From contig NC_092326.1 of NCBI RefSeq assembly GCF_036785885.1, positions 40,014,287-40,078,286 of the forward strand: DNA of 64,000 bases. Reading direction: 5' to 3'. Source of the stretch: Coffea arabica (taxonomy: Eukaryota; Streptophyta; Magnoliopsida; Gentianales; Rubiaceae). The notes under the pieces were generated by a model. The model saw only the letters and a program-made list of their open reading frames with translations. It ran no database searches and was not told where the DNA came from. A program made the position numbers and the translations under genes. Below, piece after piece: positions 25,603 to 39,300 of the stretch; position 1 is the stretch's first letter, and each line of letters starts with the position of its first letter.

Positions 25603-26442
25603 CATCCAGCAGTCGGTCAAATCAAATGACTCCCCGTAATAATAAAAGAAGGAAAAACTCGACCAAGATTTAAGTATAAATATTTTGGGAAAATTGCTCT
25701 AGTGATTCTTAACTTTTTCTAAAAGTTCATTTCAGTCCTCAATGGTGCCTTTGCTTCTTTTTTTTTTTTTTTTGACTTTTGAAAGTCTACAATATCTTTA
25801 GCATGTATTATTTATTTCAAGCCTCATCAATGTCCGGTTAAACCAATTGCAATTTCATGATTCAAAAATTAAAGGATTAAAGTGACAAACTTAAAAAATT
25901 TTATGGACCAACACAGCACTTTATGAAATATTATTCATTTTACAGGAGCAATTTCTTTTGAACATAACAAAAAAAAAAACATGTAGTTCTTTGGGGTTCC
26001 CAATGTGTTTTTATTTCTATTTAGTTACTTTTGAGGTTGAAAATTTTGAAAGAGGTTAAAGTTCATAAATGAGGATTAGTACAATGGGCTTTCTTTGTAA
26101 CACTTGTAGAAGAACAAGATGGTATGATCAATGTTAGTTGTTTTTTTATACACCAGTGCTATGATAGGTAATAAGGTAGAATCAAAGTCGGGAGAGGAAT
26201 GAATTGAGGGGTTTAAGAGAAGGATGTGTAAGTGAAAGATTTCAAATTCGAACAGTTCCACTTACATAAAAAAAAAAGATAGGATCAAAGTATATGCAAC
26301 ATTGGTGAGAATAATGGATGAGATTATTGCTCTAATTTACAAATTTTGACTCATTTTATCATTCAGAAAATATATTGAACATGTCACATATATAAGTAAT
26401 CTGATATCTAAAACATAACAAACAAATTACACTTTGAAATTA

Positions 26443-26586
26443 AAACGGATCAGATAAATCACAAGCAACCATTGAATATCTATGCATGCCAACACTGTTG
26501 AATCATAACAATTCAAACGGATCAGATAAATCACAAGCAGCCCAATAAATATCTGTGCACGCCAATACCATCAGATTTACTAACGT
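26443..26586. repeat. 72-bp imperfect tandem duplication
   Basis: AAACGGATCAGATAAATC begins at 26443 and again at 26515. The two 72-bp units share the following ACAAGCA and a TATCT...GC..GCCAA pattern with several differences, so the duplication is not recent. Confidence 0.75.
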
Positions 26587-27202
26587 ATAGATTTGAAAAA
26601 AATTCTTAAATTTAATAAAGAAACAACAAAAAACTAAACCAAACTCCTACTAAGATATTCCACGAGAGAAGAAAAAAAAACTTAGGAGAGAGGAAAACTC
26701 TAGTTAGTAAATATCAAGAGAAAGAAAACTCTATACCCTTGAGAGAATTTATTGAACATAAAATAGAAGTAGAAGCAACTAATATCATTCATTATTTTAG
26801 TTGCGAAAAAGGCAACTAAATAAGCAACTAAAATTGAGATTAGAGGGTGGATAATTGTACAATCAAATCTCACTAAGCCCTCATGCTTTAATCCCACTGT
26901 GTATTCATTTGATGTCCTTCAGCCAAGTCTCATTACCATGCCCATAAGCACAAAGTATACCTTATATATGATTGGATCCAAATAGGCCAAATTGTATGAT
27001 TAAGATAGGCTTCACAGCATAAGTTTACGTATTTGCCTGGATACAAGAAAGCCATTATGCAGGGAGGGAAAAAAACTTATGCAGGTACAGATTAGCACAC
27101 AACAGACAAGAGATTCACAAATGCTGCCTAGGATATTATTCTTTTTTCTGTATGCCCATCATATTAGTTTCACATTGAAAATTGTGTATGCTTTGGCAAA
27201 CA

Positions 27203-27384
27203 AATGTGTTTGGATAGTAATTATTTATCAAAAAAAAAATGTTTGTATTACAACTGTATTTTTCAATACATTTTTTATTTTTTCAATCACATTTTTATCT
27301 TATATACATCACATTATAAAAAGTGTTACAATAATTATTTCAAACAGTATTTTAGATAATCTCCTACCCAATTTCAAACACATT
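27203..27384. mobile_element. Family A MITE-like copy
   Basis: AATGTGTTTGGA at the left end is mirrored by a TTCAAACACATT end on the right. The interior holds CACATTTTTATCTTATATAC and AAGTGTTACA, the reverse-strand version of the motif seen in other copies. It is non-coding. Confidence 0.6.
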
Positions 27385-28520
27385 GAAAATCCAACTCAAA
27401 TCTTGCTTGCAACACTTTGGAGACAGTCCCGAGAGTAGAAAATTAGAAACAAGTCAAAAAGAGAAAAAAGTGAAAAAATACTCAAAATAAAGAAGAAGAA
27501 GAAGATGAGACAAGAAATCAAAACTTTTTAGGGTGACAAGTTTAACAAAAAGAACAATTCTAGGAGTACTGTACAAGCAATTTCATTCTTACTTCTTTTT
27601 TCATCTTGGTATCAAAAAGGCACAATGACAATAATAATAATAGTAATTATGAGCAATTAATTAGCCAGTTATCTTGAAATAGATGAGCACCTTTCTAGTT
27701 CATTATATGCCGTAGGGGTGGTTTCAAGAATTTGTTCAAGGAATATGAGCATTCCTTCGACTTTTGGTAAAGCAAATTTAGTACAAAGAAGCATCGAGAT
27801 TCCTTTGTGCAAAAAATTCGGAAAATGTGACAGTACAATTATCTAATTTGGAGGTGCATTCGTACAAATTTATTTCGTAAAAATCTAATCTTTGCAGTTT
27901 GGTAGCTTTAAAAAAAAAAAAAAAAAAGATGGCAGCTTTGTATCCTATAATTGGTTTGTAATAATGAGATTCACACTCCTTCACACAGACTCAAATGAGC
28001 CTTTTGCCTGGTTGCCCTTGGAATCCTGCAAAGGGTATTTCCCACTACCCACAACAATCCCTTATTTCCTTCACTCTCCTTTCCCAGTTTCCCTCACTTT
28101 CATTTGATTTCCTCCAAAGATATGTATGAAATCACATTCAGATTCATGTCTGCTTCAAAACCCTCCCAATTTAACACCACCTAGACAGTTCAGAGCCACT
28201 AAACCCCACACCCCTATCCGCTCAAACCACTTCTATTTATGAGATAATAATACCAAATCAAGGCCTCAACAACAAACAACTCCAGCATCATAAACATACA
28301 ACCCCCAGTCCCCAACCCCAAGTATCACTCCCCTCCACGGCTCCACCCATTCTTCAGTTCTTCACATGCTATTTCACCAGTAGCACTAGTAGTAGCTTGT
28401 GTCATTCATACACCTATACTCATCATTCCGCCCTGCCTTTTGCTTCCCGAATACTACTGTTTGTAACATAGCATAGCATACATCTCTGAAGACTTTAAGA
28501 TTATACACATTTCTTGAAAG

Positions 28521-29180
28521 ATGCCCTCTATTGTTAAAAGGGTTCTCTTGTCCATGTTCATTATCATTGTTTTCCTCTTCAATCTGCCCACATATTCACA
28601 TGTGAGTTGCTTCAGCTCGACTTGCCTTTTTGTATTTTTTAAACCCCATTAGCCCTTTTCTTACTTTCATAGATCCAATCATTTTTCTTGCGCAAATGGA
28701 TAGTTAAAGTCTTGATTTTCTCCAATTTTAGTTTCATTTTAACTTTGATTGATATCCCTTCATTTCCATGATTGAAAGATTGGAACTTTGGAGCTGAATT
28801 GGAAGAGATGTACACGTATATCAATTTCTTGGTAGTGTGTTCATATGGGACTGATTGCTCTTTTTTCTTGTTTCCTTTCTGTTCTTTCAACTGTGCAGGC
28901 AAATGGGTTGCCGGAGGCAGTGAAAAATGGGACTGTGGTCGGGGAGGAGATGGTTCCTATGATTGAGCCAGGAAAAGAAATGATGCTCATGCTAAACGAG
29001 AGCAGGAGGAAGCTTGGAAGCTTCCAGATTTGTGCATTGTGCACTTGCTGTGGGGCTAGAGGAGGCTACTGCCTGCCAACTCCTTGTTGCTATGCCATCA
29101 GCTGCAACATCCCAAACAGGCCCTTTGGTTTCTGCTCCTTCCTTCCCAAGACCTGTAATTGCTTTGGATGCCATATCTAG
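28521..29180 (+). CDS. Secreted cysteine-rich small protein (120 residues)
   Basis: Exon 1 (28521-28601) encodes 27 residues: MPSIVKRVLL followed by a hydrophobic stretch ending PTYSH, a clear signal peptide. Exon 2 (28899-29180) follows a CTGTGCAG acceptor and gives 93 residues. The mature part has an acidic, Met-rich spacer and a basic ESRRKLG segment, then 12 cysteines at 72, 75, 77, 78, 85, 90, 91, 96, 106, 113, 115 and 118. The cysteine block contains CTCCGARGGYC, PTPCCYAISC and ends CNCFGCHI. The pattern suggests an extracellular disulphide-bonded peptide. From memory it resembles an uncharacterised plant family (possibly DUF7866), so function is unknown; neither a hormone nor a defence role is shown. 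The retained intron also encodes an in-frame ATG at 28845, which offers a second signal-like N-terminus. Confidence 0.88.
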
Positions 29181-31400
29181 GACTAGTAGTAGAGGAGTAT
29201 TATTAAGCTGCAAAATCAAAACTTCTCCGAAAATTTTTTATTTTTGGGTTTTGATACCAGTTGATAGTATTGGGAGTGAGAAAGGGGAAGAATATCTGTT
29301 CTACTTATTAATTGTTTATAATTATTTTGGGGGACAGCTACATCCAGCTAAGTTTTTGCTACTTGATGGCATATTTGTCTTTTTGCTGGATAATTACTCA
29401 TAGCTCATGAGTAGAACTGTAGAACGAGAATTTTAATTTTAATTTTTATTTTAGTAGCAGACACTTGGCTGGAAGAAGCACTGTAGTCAGTTGTAGTCCT
29501 GTAGATTGGTACTTATGGTACATTGAGTGTGGGAGAGGAAAGTTTTGCCTCTCCAAGTGAAGCTAGTGGGCCAAAATGTTAGTACATATTAATGATGATG
29601 GTCCTGTCAATTTTAGAATTTTTATATTGTTTTTAGAACATATGTCTATCTTATGACACTTAATGGTTTGTCAGATTTAGATATGATTATTGTTATTTGA
29701 ATCTTTGGGCATTAATTTTTTTTCTTCAGTTGCTTAATACTGGCAGTAACATATAGATTTCAACCATGTAGACTGTGTGTTCCATCTGTGTTCCTAATAT
29801 ATTCCCTTGTTACCTACCGTTATTTGGTCAATGCAGCCCAGAAAAGGGCAATGGTGATATGTTTGTTAAGAAAGTGGAAGTATGTCATCAGGAAAATGGC
29901 ACTATCTTGTTGAACTTCTATAGATTCATGATCAAGACAATCTGCTGCTATATTTGTTAAATTTGTTGACTAGTTATTAATAAGGTTGCTGTAGCTAGAG
30001 CTACCTTAAGTGGGTGAGAGGGGCACTTTGAGGATTTTTTATTTTACTATGGAGGAGAAAATGATTTGCTAAAAATGCATGCAAAGTGTGAACAAACCTA
30101 ATTCCTAACTCTTAGGTTGGTGGCAGTTGCCCGGGTCGATCAAAGGCAGCTACCATTTACTGCAGTAATAATCTTGTTTTTTGTAGTGGAAAATCACATC
30201 ATCAATGGCTTACCTACCTACAAATTCCAAACAACGGACATGAGCAAAACTATGGACAGACAGATGATTCATTATGTTTACTTGCAAAACATGCTGCTAG
30301 TTACTCATCTAGGTGCATTTTCTTGACTTTTAAGGCTAGAATTATTTGGTATTTGGGTGGTGGTGTCTTGATTATCTATTTCTTGTTTATGTTTCTTCAG
30401 ATTGTCTTTTAGTTAGAGATGATGTGAGATGAAGACTATGACTCTGTGTATTCTCCCTCCTGTCTTTCTCAGTTTAGCCCATTGGAATTGAATTTTCTTC
30501 TTGGAAAGGCTTGAAGTCAATGGTTTGCATTATGCATTTTGTGTCTGTAGTGAATATGTGCATGCTTTACATGTTAGATTAGATAACTGGACTGGACACA
30601 TACTTTGGCTAAACAACCAAATCTGAAGTTGATGTGTTGAGCAGAGTGCATGGAGAATCTAAGCGTGTGATCTCCTGCTGGAATGATGTATATAATATCC
30701 AACACCCCATGTGCTTCCTGTTTACTTAGTAGTCCCAAAGATGATGCTTGACAACTTTCAACACTTTTGTGATCAGAAAAGGGGTACAACATTTGGTACT
30801 CTCAATCCTTCTATTGTCCAATAACATTTAAAATAGACTCAGCTTGAGCTCATTTTTTACTTAGAATATAGTTCTTAAAAGAAAAAAAAAATCCCATGTT
30901 GATTGAGTACTTCTTGTTCTAAGCTATCTCTTAAGAGTGAGTGGACGATCTTCCATTGTATCTTGGCATCAAGAATTCTTGAGAATTCTACAAATAAATC
31001 TGCAATTAGAAGATAGATAGTACAAGGATTGATAAGTTTGAGATCAAGCTCAAGTTTGGCTTGTAAAAAAGACTTGCTGGCCATGCTTAAACGTGATTGA
31101 AGCCAAGTTTCTCTCTCTTTTCATGATAATCTCTGTGTCTACTTTTCTTTGTCCCTTCATTCCTTCGGTCTTTTCAGATGGCAAGGAAACTTGTGAAGTC
31201 TTGTTGAAACTCTTCTATATTGATGGTAAAAAGATATTGGCAAGACTACCTTTTCTATTCCAAGCTAGACCAACTGATCAATGGTGCTATTACTGCAGAT
31301 GGTATAAACTTGTAGACTTCTCTCTTGGGACTCCAATTTACTACCTTACGAGCTCCTTTTCTTTTTCACTTTTTGCCCCTTGATGTTAAGTTTTGAGCTA

Positions 31401-31402
<2 letters not shown>
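29181..31402. other. 3' UTR of cysteine-rich gene and intergenic DNA
   Basis: No recognisable gene. Short open frames at 29775, 30117 and 31093 have no family resemblance or supporting splice signals. No RNA gene was seen. Confidence 0.5.

Positions 31403-31440
<38 letters not shown>
31403..31440. repeat. (TA)n microsatellite
   Basis: About 19 uninterrupted TA units. They lie beside the 3' end of a minus-strand LINE fragment and may be its evolved tail. Confidence 0.95.
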
Positions 31441-31443
<3 letters not shown>

Positions 31444-31826
31444 TAGGAAAAGGGATATATAATAAATAAAGCTTAAACGTTTACAAGACGGGGCAAGAAA
31501 AGACCCCTACAATCAGCATTCAAAAGACTAATTAAGGGCACGGGGGAACTGGGGTACAAAACAAATTCTTCGCAAGATTCGGTGCCCAATTTTGCCAAAA
31601 GGTCCGCGCATCTGTTAGCTTCACGGAAGACGTGTCTAACGGTACAAGTTTGGAAGCTCTCCAAAATGGTCCTGCAATCAGAGAGAAGAGGGGAGGCAGA
31701 GTGAGACTCACAGTTATTAGCAAGCAGCATATCAACTACGATTTTTGCATCCAATTCTATATGTAAGTGCTGGATGTTAAGTGACTTTGCAAGGGATAAT
31801 CCGTCCCTTAGTGCCCAAAGCTAGTA
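31441..31826 (-). pseudogene. LINE 3' end with RNase H-like domain, 5' truncated
   Basis: The minus strand from about 31826 to 31473 reads as the RNase H (RVT_3) domain at the end of plant LINE ORF2: WALRDGLSLA, HIELDAK, then VRHVFREANRCADLLAKLG, the C-terminal histidine and alanine-rich helix typical of the family. It stops at 31473 and an upstream TAG near 31835 marks the broken side. Only this end survives, as expected from 5' truncation during target-primed reverse transcription. Confidence 0.82.
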
Positions 31827-33356
31827 TATTTTTAATCTGCACATTGACCACTAGATTCCATTGAAAAGGAAAAGTCTGAAATCCAAAGAAAGACATTACA
31901 CTTCTGTTGTGATAGCCTAGTTGTGGCACAACTGTGTGTGCATCTTTCTGGTGTTTACACATACAACATGGCTTTGGTTGTCAACTTTTTCGATTCATTT
32001 TGTGCTATGTCATTTTTATATGATGATTTCAATGGTCTCTTCTTCAAGAACATTTTGCAAGTTTATTTAATATTAGCATTTATGTAATCAATCTATCACG
32101 CTATGAAACTTAAAAGAGATCATAGTTTTACTTCAACAAAAGCTCAAACTACGGTTTTTTTGACTGCGAAATTTCAAGATCAACCCCAAGAAGAAAGGAA
32201 TACCAAATGGATTCAGAACATGTGACGAAGGAAAGCAATTTGTTTACATAGACATGGTGATCACATTCATGGTTTTGGCACTTAAACATACACAGGATGC
32301 ATAAGTGAGGTCATAGATCAGATTAGGTTCACCCAAAAGTTTTTCCCTTTACAAAAGTGAACTCGGGATGAAGCCCTGAGATTGTGGTTGAAAATGATTG
32401 GATTTAATAATGTTCCTTTTGTTGCTGAAGCTGTGTGATCATGGTGGAAAACGATAGGATTTAATTAATGCTCCTTTTGTTATCAACAAGAAACAGAGCT
32501 GGAAGGGGAAAACCTGCCTTTCACAAATCACAAACTGATAACTTGTGGGCTTAAAAAGTCACGAGCTGCAAATTCAAGAGGAATTTAAGAAACAGTGCCG
32601 AGTTAGTTTTCCTTGTCGTCCTGGTTCCAGTGCTTGCTGCAGCCTCGGGATGGGCATGAAACATCATTTTATGCCAACTTAATGGGCAACAAAAGCGTCT
32701 AGCAGTTGATACCAACTGTACATTCAAGAATCTCTGAGCAACTTGTAGCTTTGGTTGCTGCAATAATTAGATGTAGTTATGAACCGTGAACTCACAAAGG
32801 TCAAAAGTCTCTGCCCGGAAAGCTTTTGCGTGTTGTGGATTAAGTAAGATTACATTTGCATCAATGCAATAAGAACAAAGAGAGAGAGAGAGAGAGTAAT
32901 ACATTTCAAGTTAATGTAGGTGAATAAATTCATGTTAACTTTACTTTGACGATATCAGAGTTCCTTTACAATTATATAACAGATTGTGTGCGAAAAGGAA
33001 AAACTGGGAAGGAAAATCAAGAAATTTAATGGTTCAATCTAAAATTATTTGCTCTTAACCATAGACTATACAATATATACTATGGCTTTTCTGGCTTTTT
33101 CTTGTTTTTTCACTTGTATAGATAGAAGGTGTCCAACTTGCATGTTTCCTGACTCTAGTCTCTGTACCTGTCTCTAGTTTCTGCAAATGTTGAAGTCTAC
33201 TATCCAGTGGCAAGACTTAAAACTAAAGAGGGGAGTCCTATGGCCTGTTGTGGATAAGCTTGGTTTCAACTGGCCGAAATGACATCAATGAATACAACCT
33301 TGGAAGAACACACCCTCCCAAAGAAAAAAAAAAAAAGAAAAGAAAGAAGACTCCAT
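31827..33356. other. Intergenic and presumed 3' UTR of DUF707 gene
   Basis: AT-rich sequence with a (GA)n run at about 32880-32897. The part just below 33357 would be the 3' UTR of the minus-strand DUF707 gene. No coding frame is supported. Confidence 0.45.
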
Positions 33357-36300
33357 TTAGATGGTGATCTCCTTTATTGGCTCTGTGTATGGATCAGTCC
33401 AACACCGATCCTCCTCAACAGCTTTCTTCCATCGCCTTCTGAATATCTTGTACTCGTTAAACGACTGTCTTCTTACCTGAAAAGGGATAAAAATATCCAG
33501 TAATCCAAAGCAGAATAACCTTTTATAGTTCAAAGTTTACTGCCCGCCAAGGTGTAAAAAGTAATTCTATACTAGTTGAGTAGAGATGCATCAGTTAACC
33601 CTCCTCCTGTTGATGCTATTTTTGCTGCATTTGTTAGTTAAATCTGTCAAAATGTGATACTTCTTTTGATCAACTTTACCTGTTGATGGCCAACGTGGGA
33701 TTTACTTTGTTTGCTTTAAACTTATCCCCGTTTTCATTTATTAGTAGATGAATATGAAATTGCGTTTGCATACCGATCCAAAGAACCGACAATGCAGAAA
33801 TGAGTAGATATACTGCAATGCTTCTAATGGATCAGCATGCACTATGCAGAAACTAGAAGCAATCAGTGAGAAAACTTCTCAGATAAAGTAAACGAAAAGT
33901 GTTATTTGACAATACACACACACACACACACACAGGAAAAGCGTAGACAATTTGTATGAAAAAGCTTATTTTGAACTTACTTCAACTCTGAAGTTGATTG
34001 GGTTAGACGGGCTCTCTACCTGCAATCCATAAGCAATAGACATTCAAACTGGGGCCAAAATTCAGTATATTATGACCACAAACAAGCACTAAAGATTCAA
34101 GTTGATTACATGTGTTTCCGAATCGGTCAAGTTTTTGGATTCAGATGTATTTGTCTGCACAATGATCACAAATTAGTATGTGAAACATAAAACCATGACA
34201 TGTAATGAATATTAGTGATAACAAAAGATTAGTGACATCTAGACCAGAAAAACCAACAGCATATTCTTCTTTGCAACAGCACTGTCAACAAAAATTATTG
34301 TGAAAAGGCATATTCTGTTGGACAAGGATTAAGAATACATGCTACATCGTTTCTTTCTTTGAGGGTATTCATTCTTAAGATGTGGCTACACACCAAGTAG
34401 CTTCACCAACTTTCAAAACTTGATTCTCTTGCACTCTTTCTGCGACAGATAATCTGGATTGATTCCCTGCATGCCTTTTCTTCTTCCCCCCAAAGTTAAC
34501 GTTGTTATCTCGTAGCCAAAACCAATATGTTGCGGTATTGCTGGGAATTGCATGTTATTGTACAAATTTATTTTTAGACACAAAAAAAGGAGGGGAGTAC
34601 TCTTCATCGAGGTTCCCAGTAACATGGTAAAAAAGCTCATAAAGCCATTATATGCATATCTTATGTCTTTCTTGGTGCATTTTAGGTTTTGGTGCTAATG
34701 GTAGTCTTCATAGAGGGAGGATTATCTATGCAAAAATTTGCAATTGCCTCTGTTTGCAAATGTACTCAAACCAGAAGAGTATAACCTGCACTTGAACTCT
34801 GGAAAAACCAAGGCATATGCCACAGAGAGGTAGCACTCTAGTTTTGCCATACAATAAATTATGCACCTCTCTTTGGATAGGTTTATAGAAGAATAAGGAA
34901 GAAAAAAAAAATTGTTTGTTGATGAAATTTGATTAAGAAATTTTAATTATATCAGAGTACAGGTCTTTAATCCATCTGAGCGCATCTCTTCCGTTGGACT
35001 CCCTTCCAAGTTCTCTCATTCATTTTTTGTTCCTTTTTTCTTTTCCCATCAAATACCTACACATTGTTCTTTCCCTTCTGCTAGCGAGGGGAGAAAGTGT
35101 AGCAGATGAAAGAAGATTGAAATATGCATCAATTCCAGCATTAGTATGCTTCAGCAACAAGAATGACATAAAAGGGTACCTTTTTCTCATGCTCTCCGAG
35201 GGTTGGGAGGCCATAATGGACAATGTATTCAGCATCAACCACACCAATATTTTGAGTTCGATCTCCCTTTTGAAAGGAATGTTACAAAGGCATGAGAGCG
35301 AGAGAGAGAGAGAGATGCAAAAGAAATATCGATAGCTTGCCTGTGCACAGTAGCCAAGATGCATATCTAAGCCCCACGCATGGATCAAATCATTCTGTGA
35401 GGAATATCAGAAAGAAACTGTTAAAAATGAGGTTCTATGCAAATTAGCACAGTTCATATGCTATTCAAATCTTAAAGCTGTGATGTGAAAGGAAGAGAAT
35501 CGAAATATTGGTATTGTTTTAACTCTTCTAAGGATCAGTTATTGCATCTTTTACTTATTCCCCACCTTTATCGTTTGCTCTTTGTGATATTGCAGGTTAT
35601 GAACATACAAGAGAATCAGCAGTACTTAAATTACTGCTACAATATCACACCCAGAATTCCTAACAATTCGAATGATCGCATGATTTCAAGCCATGTTTAA
35701 CAGAGTAATCGGGTAAAAAACAGATCCAATCTAAGTTGCAAATTTTAAGTGATCACAAATTGTTTCATATATTCTCTATGAGCACCATGCCTATGAATTT
35801 CTCTTGTGCCTTATTGCATTGGCAAAAGCAATCTCATCCTTTAAGAACAATCACAATGTGCTAATTAAAACAATTAACACGACCAATCCAAATGGCAATG
35901 ACGAACCTGGATCAAATACCATACACAGCGCCAGGCTGCTCTTGAAAAAACTGGAGCCATTACTTCTATCCACCTATAAAACACATATATATTCCCTAAT
36001 TCTTCAAATCAATTCCAAAATGAACCACAAGATATTAGAAGGCAAATTTCAGAGAACTTTGGTAGCACAACATGAAGATCATTTCAATGAAGTCGAACAC
36101 TCGACATTTTTCAACTGCATAGCACATCTTATGCATGGCTGTGCAATGATGTAAGTTCAAGTAAATATCTACCCTGTACAAGGAGGAGCCGTACTATTTC
36201 CATCACATCCAATTCCCTTCCCACCAGGCTTGTATGTCCTCCTGTCACATAGCAGGATAATTTAAAGAAATAAGTCAGATTACATGTAGCAAAGTAAAGA

Positions 36301-39300
36301 AATCTAGGACATAGTAGAAATAATTTCAGTTTTGAGGGGAAACAACGTCAATAGCAGTTCTAGTTTACAGAGTAGTTCCCAAGCCAACTAATAGCGGTCT
36401 CCTGTTCAAGACATGCGACAAAAATACATTGAGGTTGAGAAACCAGAAAAAGTGGAGCTAATCAACTGTAAATCATTTTATGGATTACTCGAACACCATT
36501 TTAGGAGCAAAATGAGAAGACAGAAAGAAAGTTGAAGTCACATTTTGGAATATTCATATTTCATCCCTAAAGCTTGAGAAAATCAGATGTATTGTATGTG
36601 TATAGGATCCAGCAGATGCACGTTAGCGAAGAAACAACTTACAGTGTAGGAGAAGTTCAGCTAGAATTATTTTGTGTATATTGGGTACAACAGATCGAAG
36701 TATTGCCTCTGTGTCTAATACAAGTTAAAAACTGAAAAAGGAAGACCATTAAACACAGGAACAGAAGAAACCTGTGCACATTCGATTTTCTCCCACGTGC
36801 AGTAATTTGATGATGCACCTCTGATTGCCCAATATCAAGTGCTGGCTGTGATATCTCAAGTCCTTCATCCTTCACAATTGATAGATATCTACACAGATTA
36901 AAACTTGTTATATAACTAACACTACATTTGATGAAGTAATTGGTACATTGCAGACTGGAAAAAATGTAAAACTGTTGTGCATATGGCACCAACATGAGAG
37001 TATACAGCAGAGTTCATTTAAGCCCTATGAGCAATGATCGTGATGATTTTCTGATTGAGTAAAAACTGTTTCCCAACAAATGATGAAGTCACAACAAAAT
37101 TGACAGAACAGTTCAACAAATAAACGAAGCATGAATAGAACTGAGCTGTTTCATGAGTATAGATATGTGTTTTCCTAGTTCTAATCTTCCCCTCCATTTT
37201 CGTGGTGCTTTCCTAGGTTGTCAAAGTAGGAGCTTTGACGTACCGCTCAGGGTTGAAGTTTTCTACTCCAAGGTCTTCATCCCATAGGAAAACATAATCA
37301 TATTCTGCAATTATATCTGGATGTAGAAATCGTTTAGCGAACCACCTGGTTAACACCATGCACCGGAATGTTAAGGAGTTACCAGAAGATTTTGCAAGTT
37401 ACGCAGCACCTACTTGAAAATATAAGCTCAAGTACATCTAGCTTCTAAAATTGAAAGCAGTTGAAGTACCAAATTTGAAGGTTATTATTGACAACATACC
37501 ATTTTGTTTGATGCAAAGCAGATACATGTATCACACTTTCAGACCACTCTAAATCCTTCCATCCATCCACGACACCATCATAATGAAAAAGCATCACAAC
37601 AAAATTACTCGACAGAAACTGCAAAGGGAATTCAATCATTTATGATTGTTAGAAGTTGGATAAATGGCCATAAGATAAAGCCTAGAACTTTAAGCTTTCA
37701 CCTTTCTGACCATCTGATCTACTGCTTCTTTCTGTTTTAACCCAACAGCCATAGCGAACAAGCTCCTTGAAGAGTTCGATTTCTGCTTGGAAAAACATAA
37801 AGTTCATGATCTCTTGGCACACTTGTCAAAGAAAGAAAAGAAAATTTATGCTGCACTCCAGATTTAACTCAAGTTTTCTGATCGGATCCAAACCAGGAAG
37901 TGCTGGAAACTCTTTGCTTTTCTAACTTAATGAGTTACAGTTACTGGAATGATCCTTGTCGACTCGCAAAATAAAGTCATGAACAACACATCCCATTCTT
38001 GGATTGAAATGAAGGGACGAAAGTCCTCAATGTTAAGACTAAATGACGAGGTGCACTACTAGAAAAAAGAAAAGGATTAAAAGGTAAAGCAAATAAAACG
38101 GAAAAAACACTGGATGATTTTTGGTAACAATGAAAAGTGATAATGATATGGATTAAGAACTGCTACAGCTCGTCCAAAAAGGAAATGCCATATAGCTTCA
38201 TGGAGTTCGTCCAGTTTTTTACTAAGTGGCACCAAAATTGTAGAGACATGTCTTCCATCAAAGCCAAAGGCAAGGGTGTAAAATGGGATGCTTAGATACC
38301 CAATTAGCATAGCAATCAAGTACTTATACAATGACAAGTTCAACAAGGTTATATTGACAGCTATATTCTCATCTGGTAATTAGACATAATAATTCTTTAA
38401 CACTCCTAACAAGAGGGAAGTGCAGATTCTGGCAATATCTGAAGACTTTGGTACATGCAAAAACCAAGCACTTTAAAATGATAGCTATGGATGATTCCGA
38501 ATATTGAATTATACAGCAGTTTGCATCAGGTTGAATTAGCATATAACACTAAAAACCATGAAGTGGACCCGAATCCATAATGGTTACAGCTTATTTAGTT
38601 AGCCGCTTCCAAAGATTATGTGGAACTAAGCATTGTTATCAAAAAAATTCTTCTGCTCACTTTGAAACCAAAATGTACGACTCTTCAAAATAAGCCATTT
38701 CATACTGGCCCCTTAACCAATTGATGACCATTTTTGAGATCAACTGTCCTCGTTTACTCCCATCTGGCAGTTATTAGTGTCTGTATTGACACTATTCAGG
38801 TCAGTCCACCTTTTCTTTTAGCTTCAAATGAATGAAACATCACAGACAGAAAAAGAAAGAGAAAGGAGAGTTGCATTGCATATTTGATAGCTAAATCTAT
38901 TAATTCCTGGTAACGAACATACTTCAGGGTTCGTTGATCAACCATTAGATAATAATCCATTATTAAAAAAGAGGCAGTGTAGTAGGCAGTGATATTATCC
39001 AAGCAAAAATTTGAACTCTAGTTTCTAAAAGTCAAGGGTTTTGGATTAGGAAAATCAGTCTCGTTTCGTCTATGATTGTACCATACCTTTGGCAAACCCC
39101 ATAATGGTCTTCTTTCCAGGTTAGAAGTCTTGGCAACAATACCTTTGGGCAATGGCTTACTTCCAGGAGGCCTACATTGGTTCTAAAGCATATGAAACAA
39201 ATTACAACCTGAAATTGCAGAAATTACCACCTGAATGCTAACATTTGCTCACATTTCAAACAAAGAAAAACAAACCTCACACGTACGCAGAAGATTTTCC

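Larger units (their letters stand above)
25603..28520. other. Intergenic DNA between the small membrane protein and cysteine-rich protein genes
   Basis: This region probably serves as a shared promoter for two divergently transcribed genes. It is AT-rich and holds an imperfect tandem duplication (26443-26586) and a family A element (27203-27384). The last 500 bases are richer in C (CCCAC, CCTCC) and could include the 5' UTR of the cysteine-rich gene. No coding frame is convincing. Confidence 0.45.
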
